DNA of 64,000 nucleotides from Paraburkholderia aromaticivorans (GTDB lineage Bacteria > Pseudomonadota > Gammaproteobacteria > Burkholderiales > Burkholderiaceae). The DNA is taken from contig NZ_CP051516.1 in the NCBI RefSeq assembly GCF_012689525.1, positions 4,402,001-4,466,000 of the forward strand, in the 5' to 3' direction. Positions 43,412-53,063 of the stretch are shown here, in pieces. Each line of letters opens with the position of its first letter. Positions within the stretch are counted from its first letter, which is position 1. The notes beneath the pieces are model-generated. The model was not told where the DNA came from. It worked only from the letters and a program-made list of their open reading frames with translations, and ran no database searches. A program made the position numbers and the translations under genes.

Positions 43412-44800
43412 ATGGCAGTCAGCGTGTTCGACCTCTTCAAAATCGGCATTGGTCCGTCCAGTTCGCACACGGTCGGGCCGATGCGCGCGGCGCTGATGTT
43501 CGCTCAAGGGCTCGAACGTGACGGGCTGCTCGCTGCGACCGCATCGGTGAAAGTGGATCTGTATGGCTCGCTCGGCGCGACGGGCAAAGGGCACGGCACC
43601 GATCGCGGCGTCATGCTCGGCCTGATGGGCGACGCGCCCGACACCGTGGACCCGGACACGATCGTTGAGCGGCTCGAAACCGTGCGCGTGTCCCGCAAGC
43701 TGGCGCTGCTCGGCATGCACGAGGTGCCGTTCGTGCAGAAAGATCACATTTCGTTTTATCGTCAGGCGCTGCCCGAGCATCCGAACGGCCTGAAGTTGCG
43801 TGCGTTCGACGCGCAAGGCGAGACGTTGCGCGAGTCGACTTATCTGTCGGTGGGCGGCGGTTTCGTGGTGACCGCCGGCGCGCCGAACACGAAAGTGTTG
43901 GCCGCCGTCGATCAACTGCCGTACTCGTTTCGCAGCGGCAACGAGTTGCTCGCGCTGTGCGAATCGACCGGTAAGAGCATCGCCCAGTTGATGTGGGAAA
44001 ACGAGCGCGTCTGGCACACGGAAGAGGAGACGCGCGCGGGCTTGCTGAAGATCTGGGACGTGATGCAATCGTGCGTATCGCGGGGTTGCGGCATCAACAA
44101 TCCGGATGCCGACGGTAACTTGCCCGGTCCGTTCCAGGTGAAGCGTCGCGCGCCGCAGCTGTATCGCGCGCTGTCGGGCAATCCTGAGCTGGCGTTGCGC
44201 GATCCGCTGTCGATGATCGACTGGATCAATCTCTACGCGATCGCCGTCAACGAAGAAAACGCCGCCGGCGCACGCGTGGTGACGGCGCCGACCAACGGCG
44301 CAGCCGGCATCATCCCGGCCGTGCTGCATTACTACACGCGCTTCATGCCGGGCTCGAATCAGCAAGGCGTGATGGACTTCCTGATGACCGCCGCGGCGAT
44401 CGGCATTCTGTACAAACTGAACGCGTCGATTTCGGGCGCCGAAGTGGGCTGTCAGGGCGAAGTGGGCGTCGCCTGTTCGATGGCGGCGGGCGCGCTCGCC
44501 GCAGTCATGGGCGGCACGCCGCGGCAGGTCGAGAACGCCGCGGAAATCGGCATGGAGCACAACCTCGGGCTGACGTGCGATCCGGTCGGCGGCATGGTGC
44601 AGATTCCGTGTATCGAACGCAATGCGATGGCATCGGTGAAGGCGGTCAATGCGGCGCGCATGGCGTTGCGCGGCGACGGCAGCCACTATGTGTCGCTCGA
44701 TTCGGTGATCAAGACCATGCGTGAAACCGGCGCGGATATGAAGACCAAGTACAAGGAAACGTCGCGCGGCGGGTTGGCGGTGAATATCGTCGAGTGTTGA
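43412..44800 (+). CDS. sdaA: SdaA, iron-sulfur L-serine dehydratase
   Basis: The 462-residue protein combines the beta and alpha parts in one chain. It starts [24 protein letters not shown] and has the cysteine-bearing blocks [24 protein letters not shown] and [14 protein letters not shown] that hold the [4Fe-4S] cluster. It converts serine to pyruvate and ammonia in the cytosol. With GcvTHP encoded just upstream, glycine can be turned to one-carbon units and serine to pyruvate, so it may share a transcript with gcvP and the lyase gene, but a terminator follows it at 44835. Confidence 0.96.
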   Translation: MAVSVFDLFKIGIGPSSSHTVGPMRAALMFAQGLERDGLLAATASVKVDLYGSLGATGKGHGTDRGVMLGLMGDAPDTVDPDTIVERLETVRVSRKLALLGMHEVPFVQKDHISFYRQALPEHPNGLKLRAFDAQGETLRESTYLSVGGGFVVTAGAPNTKVLAAVDQLPYSFRSGNELLALCESTGKSIAQLMWENERVWHTEEETRAGLLKIWDVMQSCVSRGCGINNPDADGNLPGPFQVKRRAPQLYRALSGNPELALRDPLSMIDWINLYAIAVNEENAAGARVVTAPTNGAAGIIPAVLHYYTRFMPGSNQQGVMDFLMTAAAIGILYKLNASISGAEVGCQGEVGVACSMAAGALAAVMGGTPRQVENAAEIGMEHNLGLTCDPVGGMVQIPCIERNAMASVKAVNAARMALRGDGSHYVSLDSVIKTMRETGADMKTKYKETSRGGLAVNIVEC

Positions 44801-44834
44801 GTCGCGTGCTTTACGGGCTTCACGACGAGTGACG

Positions 44835-44862
44835 ACGCGGGCTATCAGGCCCGCGTTTTTTA
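44835..44862 (+). terminator. Rho-independent terminator after sdaA
   Basis: CGCGGGC-TATCAG-GCCCGCG is followed by TTTTTT. Confidence 0.9.
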
Positions 44863-45018
44863 TTTGCGTGCCACGTTACGCGCGAGCACTACGGTTGCGC
44901 TGCGCCGTGACAGCGCAGGCGCGCTCGGCGTAAGCTGTCGAAGCGCCGCGTCGGTTTGCGTCCTGCCGATGCGGCATCCTCATACCGCACTCATGCACTG
45001 CCTGGAGGCTTCATCGCA

Positions 45019-46737
45019 ATGTCGCAGCCGAATGCTCCCGTTTCCGGATTTGCCGCCGCTCAAACCACCGGCGCGCGTCTCGTCGTCGATGCTTTGCTCA
45101 CGCACGGTGTCGAACGTGTTTTCTGTGTGCCTGGCGAGAGTTTTCTCGCTGTACTGGATTCGCTGCACGACGAAACCGAACGCATCCAGACCATTGTTTG
45201 CCGTCACGAAGCAGCCGCGGCGAATATGGCGGAGGCGGTTGGCAAATTGACCGGCCGACCGGGTGTCGCGCTCGTGACGCGCGGACCGGGCGCCACGCAC
45301 GCGTCGATCGGCGTGCACACGGCGTTTCAGGATTCCACGCCGATGATCCTTCTGATCGGCCAATGCGCGCGCGAGCATCTCGACCGCGAAGCGTTTCAGG
45401 AGATCGACTATCGGCGCATGTTCGGTCAGATGGCGAAATGGGTCGCGCAAATCGACGATCCGAAGCGTATTCCCGAGTATCTGAGCCATGCGTTTCACAC
45501 GGCGACATCCGGACGGCCCGGGCCCGTGGTGTTGTCGTTACCGGAAGATGTGTTGAGCGATGCATGCGACGCGGTGGCCGGCGCGCCGGCTTATCAGCGC
45601 GTCGCGGCGTCACCGTCGGCGGCGCAGATCGAGAAGCTGCGCGTATTGCTGGAAGGCGCGCAACGGCCGATGGTGATCGCGGGCGGCAGCGGTTGGACGT
45701 CGGCTGCGTGCGCGGACTTTCAGCGCTTCGTCGAGAACTGGCAACTGCCGGTCGGGCTCGCGTTCCGCTTTCAGGATACGCTCGACAACGAGCATCCGAA
45801 TTATGCCGGCGACGTCGGCCTCGGCATCAATCCCGCGCTGGCGCAGCGCATCCGCGATGCCGACGTGCTGCTCGCAATCGGGCCGCGTTTGGGCGAAGCG
45901 ACGACCAACGGCTACACGTTGCTCGACATTCCCAAGACCAAGCAGATGCTCGTGCATGTGCATCAAGGTGCGGAAGAATTAGGTCGCGTGTATGCGGCGG
46001 ATCTGCCGATTGTGTCCGGTATGCCGGAGCTGGCAGCGCTGCTTGCGGAGCTGAAGCCTTCATCCGACAAACTCGCCTGGTCGGGCGCCGCGGACGAGGC
46101 GCATCGCGCGTATCTCGAATGGCGCAAACCGCGTCAAATTCCCGGCGACGTGCAGATGGGCGAAGTGATCCAGCAGTTGCGCGCGCATCTGCCGGACGAC
46201 GCGATTCTCACCAACGGTGCGGGCAATTACGCGACGTGGCTGCATCGGCACTTCTCGTATCGCCATTACCGTTCGCAACTCGCGCCGACGAGTGGTGCAA
46301 TGGGCTACGGCGTGCCGGCGGCGATCGCGGCGAAGTCGATGTATCCGCAACGCGCCGTCGTCGCGCTGGCCGGCGATGGCTGCTTCATGATGGCTGCGCA
46401 AGAACTCGCGACGGCGATGCAGTACGACCTGCACGTGCTTTTCATCGTGGTAAATAACAGTCACTTCGGCACGATTCGCATGCATCAGGAACGGCATTAT
46501 CCTGGACGGGTATATGGCACCGGACTGACCAATCCAGACTTCGCGGCGTTCGCGCGATCGTTCGGCGCGCATGGTGAAACGGTGGAACGAACTGAGGAGT
46601 TTCTGCCTGCGCTCAAGCGTTCGATTGAAGCGAAGCGTGCGGCGGTGATCGAGATTCGCATGCCGCAGGAAGCGAGTACGCCGGGCGCGACGTTGGAACA
46701 GATTCGTGAGCAGGGGAAGAAGATGCGAGGGGAGTAA
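45019..46737 (+). CDS. Thiamine-diphosphate-dependent enzyme, acetolactate synthase-like
   Basis: The 572-residue protein has the three-domain ThDP fold: N-terminal PYR domain with the activating glutamate in CRHEAAAANMAEA, central domain, and C-terminal PP domain with the GDG motif at 452-454 (AGDGCFMMAAQELATAMQYD...NN). It resembles acetolactate synthase large subunits, but no ilvH-type small subunit is near and ILV-specific features cannot be confirmed. It could act on another 2-oxo acid, as benzoylformate decarboxylase or glyoxylate carboligase do. The ATG at 45019 is chosen with a GGAGG site about 10 bases upstream; the in-frame start at 44956 gives 21 unrelated residues. Confidence 0.8.
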   Translation: MSQPNAPVSGFAAAQTTGARLVVDALLTHGVERVFCVPGESFLAVLDSLHDETERIQTIVCRHEAAAANMAEAVGKLTGRPGVALVTRGPGATHASIGVHTAFQDSTPMILLIGQCAREHLDREAFQEIDYRRMFGQMAKWVAQIDDPKRIPEYLSHAFHTATSGRPGPVVLSLPEDVLSDACDAVAGAPAYQRVAASPSAAQIEKLRVLLEGAQRPMVIAGGSGWTSAACADFQRFVENWQLPVGLAFRFQDTLDNEHPNYAGDVGLGINPALAQRIRDADVLLAIGPRLGEATTNGYTLLDIPKTKQMLVHVHQGAEELGRVYAADLPIVSGMPELAALLAELKPSSDKLAWSGAADEAHRAYLEWRKPRQIPGDVQMGEVIQQLRAHLPDDAILTNGAGNYATWLHRHFSYRHYRSQLAPTSGAMGYGVPAAIAAKSMYPQRAVVALAGDGCFMMAAQELATAMQYDLHVLFIVVNNSHFGTIRMHQERHYPGRVYGTGLTNPDFAAFARSFGAHGETVERTEEFLPALKRSIEAKRAAVIEIRMPQEASTPGATLEQIREQGKKMRGE

Positions 46738-46782
46738 TTGCGTTGTCGTGCAATTGGCACGCAACGTCGCGAAATATCAAAC

Positions 46783-46820
46783 AAAAAGCCCTGCGTGTTC
46801 GAAAACCGCAGGGCTTTTTT
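46783..46820. terminator. Bidirectional terminator after the ThDP enzyme gene
   Basis: AAAGCCCTGCG and CGCAGGGCTTT flank an 11-base loop, with A- and T-runs outside, serving the convergent ThDP gene and binding-protein gene. Confidence 0.85.
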
Positions 46821-46879
46821 GCGCCAGTTGCCGTGTCACACCATCACGCGGCAGCCGAGTGTACTAGCAGGAAAGCTAC

Positions 46880-48028
46880 TTACTTCCCACCCACGCTTTG
46901 CAGCGTCGTCCACTTGCCATCGACAACCTTGTACAGCGTGATGCCGCCGTTCTTCAGGTCGCCCTTGCTGTCGTACGCGAGGTTCGACGCCGTCACCGCC
47001 GGCATCGAGGTCTTCGCGAGCATCGGCAGGTACTTGGCCGGATCGGTCGAGTTCGCCTTCTTCATTGCGTCGAACATGGCCATTGCGCCGTCGTAGGCGT
47101 ACGGCGAGTACGTTTGCACGTCTTCGTTGAAACGCTTCTTGTACTTCGCGACGTAGTCCTTGCCGCCCGGCATTTCTTCCAGCGGCAGGCCGGCGAGCGA
47201 TGCCACCGTGCCATTCGCCGCTGCACCCGCGATCTGGATGAACGTCGGCGTGTGGACCATTTCGCCACCCATCAACGGCGCCTTGATGCCCAGTGCCTTC
47301 ATCTGCTTGACCATCGGTGCCGCTTGCGAATCCGCGCCGCCGTAGTAAATCAGATCCGGTTGGACCGACTTCAGCTTGGTCAGGATCGACTTGAAGTCGA
47401 CGGCCTTGTCGTTCGTGTATTCACGATCGATGATCTGGCCACCTGCTGCCTTCGCTGCCTTTTCGAACTGATCCGCCAGACCCTGGCCGTAGGCCGTGCG
47501 GTCGTCGACGATCACGATCTTCTTCATGCCCAAGGTCTTGACCGCGAACGTGCCGGCGACCGAACCTTGCTGCGTGTCGGACGTCATCATGCGGAACGTG
47601 GTCTTGAAACCTTGCTGCGTGTATTCCGGCGCCGTCGCCATTGCGATTTCGGGGATGCCCGCGTTCGCGTAAATGCGCGAAGCCGGAATCGTGGTACCCG
47701 AGTTGAAGTGGCCGAGCATGCCCTTGATGCCGTCATCCACCAGCTTCTGCGCAACCGTCGTACCGGTGCGCGGGTCAGCCTGGTCGTCGGCCGAATCCAG
47801 CACGAAGCGAACTTGCTTGCCGCCGATTACCGGCTTGGTCGCGTTCATGTCTTCCACTGCCAGCGTGATGCCGTTCTGGAAGTCCTTGCCGTAGTGCGCC
47901 TGCGCGCCTGTCATCGGGCCGGCAAAGCCGACCTTCACATCTTCCGTCGATTGAGCATTGGCCGTCCCCGCCAGCGACATCGCCGCAACCAGTGCAGCGC
48001 CTGCCAGCTGTTTCATCTTGTGTTGCAT
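46880..48028 (-). CDS. LivJ/LivK-type branched-chain amino acid ABC transporter binding protein
   Basis: The 382-residue protein has a signal peptide (MQHKMKQLAGAALVAAMSLAGTANA) and the periplasmic type I fold seen in LivJ: VKVGFAGPMTGAQAHYGKDFQNGITLAVEDMN, GHFNSGTTIPASRIY and DRTAYGQGLADQFEKAAKAAGG. It binds leucine, isoleucine, valine or a similar amino acid for an ABC importer, whose membrane genes are not in the window. The ATG at 48028 has an AAGGAG site; an in-frame start at 48106 would add 26 unrelated residues. It lies 88 bases downstream of putA on the same strand and may be co-transcribed. Proline or another amino acid is possible as ligand (inference from position). Confidence 0.92.
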   Translation of the reverse strand: MQHKMKQLAGAALVAAMSLAGTANAQSTEDVKVGFAGPMTGAQAHYGKDFQNGITLAVEDMNATKPVIGGKQVRFVLDSADDQADPRTGTTVAQKLVDDGIKGMLGHFNSGTTIPASRIYANAGIPEIAMATAPEYTQQGFKTTFRMMTSDTQQGSVAGTFAVKTLGMKKIVIVDDRTAYGQGLADQFEKAAKAAGGQIIDREYTNDKAVDFKSILTKLKSVQPDLIYYGGADSQAAPMVKQMKALGIKAPLMGGEMVHTPTFIQIAGAAANGTVASLAGLPLEEMPGGKDYVAKYKKRFNEDVQTYSPYAYDGAMAMFDAMKKANSTDPAKYLPMLAKTSMPAVTASNLAYDSKGDLKNGGITLYKVVDGKWTTLQSVGGK

Positions 48029-48116
48029 AGCTTCTCCTTGGTACCAGGTGTGGATGGAGCGGTTTCGGGGTCGCCGTACCGCTTCCTTCTTTTTTGAAAA
48101 GATCAATGAGGTTCGC

Positions 48117-51100
48117 TCAACCGATCGTCATCAAATTCGCATTACCGCCTGCAGCTGCCGTATTCACGCTGACCGAGCGTTCCGTCAACAGACGCTCGAG
48201 CGCGTAATCTTCATCGCCGCTTTCCAGTGCACGTGCCGCGACGCCCTGCACCGAAACGATCGGGCCCGGACGCTTCGCGACTTCCTTCACCAGCGCCAGC
48301 AATTCGTCGCTATCGCCTTCGAACAGCACGGCGTCGAACGGTGTATCGGCGCTCTTCTTCACGCTCGCATGCGACTTGAGCGTGGCGGGCAACTGCGCCA
48401 CCAATTGTTCACCAGCGGCGCCTTCGAACAACGCGCGATTTCCCGTAGCCAGCGCCGCGGCGAACTGCACGCGCGCGCCGCTTGCCGTCGACGCGATACA
48501 CAGCACCGTGCCGCGCGCGCCCAGCGTGTACGTATTGCGCTCGCCCGTCGGTCCCGACAATACCGCCGTGGCGCCGGCAGGCACATGCGACAAATAGCCA
48601 TCGCAGCGCGCGGCCAGCACCGGCTGTTGTTCGGCGATCAGCCAGTCGCGGTAAGCCGTCAATGCAGCGGACGGATTGTCGCTGTTTTCGGCTCCGTGCG
48701 GTACATCCGCGACCAGTGCCTGGGCGAGCGACTTCGGCAAACCGGCCGGACGCGTGGCGAGCAAACGCTGCAGGTACAGTGCGCCGCCCGCTTTCGGACC
48801 CGTGCCCGACAAACCTTCGCCACCGAACGGCTGCACACCCACCACCGCGCCGATCACATTCCGGTTCACATAAATGTTGCCGACGTGCGCGCGGCTGATC
48901 ACGTGAGCGATGGTTTCATCGATCCGCGTATGGATGCCGAGCGTCAGGCCGTAGCCGGTTGTGCGGATCTGTTCGAGCAGCTTGTCGAGCTGGCTGCGGC
49001 GATAACGCACCACGTGCAGCACTGGGCCAAACACTTCGCGCTTCAGTTCGTCGATGCTGTCGAGTTCGATCAGCGTCGGCGGAACGAAGGTGCCTTGCGC
49101 GCAACCGTCCGGCATCGGCAGCTGTTCGACCTTGCGACCTTTTTCGCGCATCGCCGCGACGTGCGCGTCGATACCGCGCTTTGCGTCGAGGTCGATCACC
49201 GGGCCGACGTCGATCGACAGACGGTCCGGATTGCCCACAGCCAGTTCGCGCATCGCGCCCGTTAGCATCTCCAGCGTGCGGTCAGCGACATCGTCCTGCA
49301 GACAAAGAACGCGCAGCGCGGAACACCGTTGACCGGCGGAGTCGAAAGACGATTGCAGCACGTCCGCCACGACCTGTTCAGCGAGCGCCGACGAGTCGAC
49401 GATCATTGCGTTCTGGCCGCCGGTTTCGGCGATCAGCGGAATCGGCTTCCCGTCCGGATCGAGGCGGCTCGACAGCGTCTTGTTGATGAGGCGCGCGACT
49501 TCGGTCGAACCGGTGAACATCACGGCACGAGTGCGCGGATCGGCCACCAACGCAGCGCCGACCGTTTCACCATTGCCCGGCAGCAGTTGCACCGCGCCTG
49601 CCGGCACGCCGGCTTCGCGCAGAATGCGCACGGCTTGCGCGGCGATCAGCGGCGTCTGTTCGGCCGGCTTCGCGAGCACGGTGTTGCCGGCGGCAAGCGC
49701 CGCGGCCACCTGGCCCATGAAAATCGCCAGCGGGAAATTCCACGGGCTGATACAAACCACCGGACCGAGCGGGCGATGCGTGTCGTTGGAGAACTCGTCG
49801 CGAATCTGCGTGGAGTAGTAGCGCAGGAAGTCGATCGCTTCGCGGATTTCCGCGACCGCATTGGCCAGCGACTTGCCGGCCTCACGCACCACCAGACCCA
49901 TCAACGTATGCATCTGCGCTTCGAGCAGATCGGCGGCGCGCGCGAGGCAATCGGCGCGCGCATCGACCGGCGTGGCTTGCCAGATCGGCGCAGCGGCGAC
50001 GGCATGCGCCAACGCGGCGCTCACATGTTCCGGGGTCGCTTCGACGACCGTGCCGACGAGGTCGCGATGATCGGCCGGATTGCGCACGTCGCGCGCGACG
50101 CCCACGGCGATTTCGTTGTCCTCGAGCATCGGCGCGGCGCGCCACGGATGATGCGCGCTCGCCAGCAACGCCGACGACAGCGACGCCAACCGATGCTCGT
50201 TCGACAGATCGAGGCCCATCGAGTTGAGGCGCTCAGCGCCGAACAGATTGCGCGGCAGCGGAATCTTCGCGTGCGGCGCGCCGAGCGGCACGATCTTCGA
50301 GGCTTCGTCGACGGGGTCGGCGATCAGGTCCTTGATCGCGACGGTTTCATCGGCAATGCGATTCACGAACGACGTGTTCGCGCCGTTTTCCAGCAGACGG
50401 CGCACGAGGTACGCGAGCAGCGTTTCATGCGTGCCGACCGGCGCGTACACGCGGCACGGACGGTTCAGCTTGTCGCGGCCGGTGACTTCCTCGTATAGCG
50501 GCTCGCCCATGCCGTGCAGGCACTGGAACTCGTACTGGCCGGGGTAGTAGTTGTTGCCCGCGAGGTAATAGATCGCCGACAGCGTGTGCGCGTTGTGTGT
50601 GGCGAACTGCGGATAGACCGCGTCGGGCGCGCTCAGCAGTTTTTTCGCGCAAGCGACGTACGACACATCCGTGTAGATCTTGCGCGTGTAGACCGGATAG
50701 CCTTCGAGGCCGTCCACTTGCGCACGCTTGATTTCGGTATCCCAGTACGCGCCCTTCACGAGACGCACCATGATGCGGTGACGGCTGCGGCGCGCCAGAT
50801 CGATGATGTAGTCGATCACGAACGGGCAACGTTTCTGATACGCCTGCACCACAAAGCCGATGCCGTTCCAGCCGGCCAGCTCCGGATCGAAGCACAGCGC
50901 TTCGAGCAGATCGAGCGAGATTTCGAGGCGGTCGGCTTCTTCAGCGTCGATGTTCAGGCCGATGTCGTAGCGGCGCGCGAGGATCGCGAGCGAGCGCACG
51001 CGCGGCAGCAGTTCGCTCATCGTGCGTTCCTGCTGCGAACGCGAGTAGCGTGCGTGCAGCGCGGAGAGCTTGATCGAAATGCCCGGGCCTTCGTAGATGC

Positions 51101-52046
51101 CACGGCCGCCGGCGGCCTTGCCGATCGCGTGGATCGCCTGTTCGTACGACGCGTAGTAGCGCTGCGCGTCGGCTTCGGTGGTGGCCGCTTCGCCGAGCAT
51201 GTCGTACGAGTAGCGGAAGCCGCGTGCTTCATACTTGCGGCTGTTGGCCAGCGCTTCGGAGATGTTCTCGCCGGTGACGAACTGCTCGCCCATCAGGCGC
51301 ATCGCCATGTCCACGCCCTTGCGGATCAACGGCTCGCCGCCCTTGCCGATCAGACGCGTGAGCGCCGACGAGAGACTCGTTTCGCTATTGGTAGTCACCA
51401 GCTTGCCGGTGATCATCAAGCCCCACGTCGCGGCGTTGACGAACATGGACGGCGCCTGGCCCATGTGCGATTTCCAGTCGCCCTTGCTGATCTTGTCGCG
51501 AATCAGCGCGTCGCGGGTCGCGCGATCGGGGATCCGCAGCAGCGCTTCGGCGAGGCACATCAGCGCCACGCCTTCCTGACTCGACAGCGAGAACTCGTGG
51601 ATCAGTCCTTCGACGCCACCGCCCTTGCTCTTGGTGCGCAGCGTTTCGACGAGCTTGCCGGCCATCGCCTGCACATCGCCCGCGAGGTTGGCCGGCAAAC
51701 GCGCCTGACCGAGCAGGAACGGCATGCATTCCGGCTCAGGACGACGATAAGCGGCCGTGATCGCCGCGCGCAGCACCGACTGCGGTTGCACGTTTTGCGC
51801 GAACTCGAGGAACGGATGCGACGCGCCGTCTTCTTCCTGCTCGACCGTGGCGCCGTCGGCGAGATCCGCCGAGCCCGCCACGCCCGACAGTTCGGGCGGC
51901 AACTGACCGTGCTCGATCTTTTCGAGGTACGCGAAGATGGCCTGCTTGATGAGCCAGTGCGGAGTGCGTTCGAGACGGGTAGCGGCATCTTTCAGCCGGG
52001 AACGCAGGAGGTCGTCGACCTTGACGCCAAGGGTGGTGCTAGCCAT
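48117..52046 (-). CDS. putA: PutA, trifunctional proline dehydrogenase / P5C dehydrogenase / repressor
   Basis: The 1309-residue protein has three parts. An N-terminal ribbon-helix-helix domain (about 1-47) closely follows E. coli PutA, with MASTTLGVKVDDLLRSRLKD and TPHWLIKQAIFAYLE. The FAD proline dehydrogenase barrel follows (ISIKLSALHARYSRSQ, VKGAYWDTEIK). The aldehyde dehydrogenase has catalytic Glu874 and Cys908 (ETGGQNAM, AGQRCSALR), matching E. coli Glu883 and Cys917. It oxidises proline to glutamate in two steps and represses its own gene when not at the membrane. The ATG at 52046 has a good GAAGGA site; an in-frame start 93 codons earlier is not homologous. Its promoter region holds an inverted repeat with two GTTGCA motifs. 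Confidence 0.98.
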   Translation of the reverse strand: MASTTLGVKVDDLLRSRLKDAATRLERTPHWLIKQAIFAYLEKIEHGQLPPELSGVAGSADLADGATVEQEEDGASHPFLEFAQNVQPQSVLRAAITAAYRRPEPECMPFLLGQARLPANLAGDVQAMAGKLVETLRTKSKGGGVEGLIHEFSLSSQEGVALMCLAEALLRIPDRATRDALIRDKISKGDWKSHMGQAPSMFVNAATWGLMITGKLVTTNSETSLSSALTRLIGKGGEPLIRKGVDMAMRLMGEQFVTGENISEALANSRKYEARGFRYSYDMLGEAATTEADAQRYYASYEQAIHAIGKAAGGRGIYEGPGISIKLSALHARYSRSQQERTMSELLPRVRSLAILARRYDIGLNIDAEEADRLEISLDLLEALCFDPELAGWNGIGFVVQAYQKRCPFVIDYIIDLARRSRHRIMVRLVKGAYWDTEIKRAQVDGLEGYPVYTRKIYTDVSYVACAKKLLSAPDAVYPQFATHNAHTLSAIYYLAGNNYYPGQYEFQCLHGMGEPLYEEVTGRDKLNRPCRVYAPVGTHETLLAYLVRRLLENGANTSFVNRIADETVAIKDLIADPVDEASKIVPLGAPHAKIPLPRNLFGAERLNSMGLDLSNEHRLASLSSALLASAHHPWRAAPMLEDNEIAVGVARDVRNPADHRDLVGTVVEATPEHVSAALAHAVAAAPIWQATPVDARADCLARAADLLEAQMHTLMGLVVREAGKSLANAVAEIREAIDFLRYYSTQIRDEFSNDTHRPLGPVVCISPWNFPLAIFMGQVAAALAAGNTVLAKPAEQTPLIAAQAVRILREAGVPAGAVQLLPGNGETVGAALVADPRTRAVMFTGSTEVARLINKTLSSRLDPDGKPIPLIAETGGQNAMIVDSSALAEQVVADVLQSSFDSAGQRCSALRVLCLQDDVADRTLEMLTGAMRELAVGNPDRLSIDVGPVIDLDAKRGIDAHVAAMREKGRKVEQLPMPDGCAQGTFVPPTLIELDSIDELKREVFGPVLHVVRYRRSQLDKLLEQIRTTGYGLTLGIHTRIDETIAHVISRAHVGNIYVNRNVIGAVVGVQPFGGEGLSGTGPKAGGALYLQRLLATRPAGLPKSLAQALVADVPHGAENSDNPSAALTAYRDWLIAEQQPVLAARCDGYLSHVPAGATAVLSGPTGERNTYTLGARGTVLCIASTASGARVQFAAALATGNRALFEGAAGEQLVAQLPATLKSHASVKKSADTPFDAVLFEGDSDELLALVKEVAKRPGPIVSVQGVAARALESGDEDYALERLLTERSVSVNTAAAGGNANLMTIG

Positions 52047-52123
52047 GTTTCCTTCTTCGGATACCAAACGAATGCGCTGGGAAAGACTAAAAGTTGGGCG
52101 AATCGTACGCCTCCCAATAAAAA

Positions 52124-52154
52124 GGTGCAACCATGTTCGGCGCATGGTTGCACC
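52124..52154. promoter_or_regulatory. Candidate PutA operator, inverted GTTGCA repeat
   Basis: GGTGCAACCATG and CATGGTTGCACC form a perfect 12-bp inverted repeat around a 7-base spacer, 78 bases upstream of the putA start. It contains GTTGCA once on each strand (52126-52131 and 52147-52152). GTTGCA is the core of the E. coli PutA operators, and this PutA keeps the same DNA-reading domain. No T-run follows, which argues against a terminator. Binding is inferred. Confidence 0.7.
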
Positions 52155-52358
52155 CTGTTGAGAGCCTTGTGCGGCGGGGGTTTGCGCTAGATGGCGCTGG
52201 GCGCGGGCACGGCGGTTGCGCCTAGTACTTTCCCTGGCGTGATTCTTTTTGCTTTTACCCTTATCAGAACAGGTCGGCGCGCCGTTATACGGAACATGCG
52301 GCACGCGGCCTCCGGGCACGCACAAAAAAACGGTACGGGGTTTTAGAGGACAGGCGAA

Positions 52359-52529
52359 ATGGAAAAGTGGCTGGTGATATTGGGCATCTGGGCGATGTGC
52401 GCGACTTGCGCCATCCTCTTCATCCGCGGCGCGACGAGCGGGCCGGGCAGGCGCGAGCTCGCCGACGAACGCACGCCGGCCGCATCGCGCGCATCGGCGG
52501 GCGACGCGCGGGCCGCATTGAACGATTGA
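52359..52529 (+). CDS. 56-residue single-pass membrane protein
   Basis: An AGAGGA site eight bases upstream of the ATG at 52359 opens a 56-residue frame, MEKWLVILGIWAMCATCAIL and on, with one membrane helix (about 4-23) and a hydrophilic tail (RGATSGPGRRELADERTPAA). Small proteins like this, divergent to putA, are known to me only as hypothetical in Burkholderia. The strong ribosome-binding site and clear helix support it being real. A role with PutA or in the membrane is a guess from position. Confidence 0.65.
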   Translation: MEKWLVILGIWAMCATCAILFIRGATSGPGRRELADERTPAASRASAGDARAALND

Positions 52530-52647
52530 GCGGTTGAACGGTAGCGTCCGGTGTTCCGTGCCGGCCGCAGCGGCGCCGCTCTTCCCGCTGACTCAGTGAC
52601 AGGACGAATGCAACGCCCGGCTTCATGCCGCGGCGTGGTGTCGGCAC

Positions 52648-52863
52648 GCGTCAATGTCGGTGGGTCGGTTTGAACTGCGCGCGGGTGTCGTGTCAGCGCT
52701 ACTGGATCGGTGCGAACTGCGCACGGGTATCGTGTCGGCGCCGTTGGATCGGCGCGAACTGCGCGCAGCTGACGCGTCAGCGCTGTCGACTCGGCTTGAA
52801 CGGCGCGCAGGCGTCGCGTCAGTGCCGCTGAATCGGCTCGAACTGCGCGCAGGCGTCGCCGGG
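52648..52863. repeat. 42-bp tandem repeat array, about five imperfect copies
   Basis: Units start with GAACTGCGCG or a variant at 52672, 52714, 52756, 52798 and 52840, each exactly 42 bases apart; half a unit precedes 52672 and the last is cut short. Changes between copies are mostly single bases. Because 42 is divisible by 3, several frames stay open on both strands, giving 14-residue repeats such as LRAVRADSAALTRR on the minus strand. No start with a ribosome-binding site supports translation. The array lies between the small membrane protein and the YeiH gene. Confidence 0.9.
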
Positions 52864-53063
52864 CGAAACGAGTTGGTCGTGCAGCCGGCAAAGCCGGCTG
52901 TCCGCTACGCTCGCGCCGAATGCGGAACCGAACACGGCGAGACCCGGAACGTCCTGCTCCAACGAATCCCGATTCTCCGCGCGGTACCGGCATCCCTCGC
53001 AGCACCGCGCGCGCGTCTCTTCGCGCGCATCCGTCGTACTGTCGATGCGGACCGCGCGCCTCA

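Noticed and set aside
50514..52190. A 558-codon plus-strand frame opposite putA
   Set aside because: The putA match on the other strand is unambiguous; this frame is an antisense shadow.
52343..53005. A 220-codon minus-strand frame containing 14-residue repeats
   Set aside because: It has no ribosome-binding site or family resemblance, overlaps the 56-residue gene, and other frames through the repeats are equally open. I kept the DNA repeat only.
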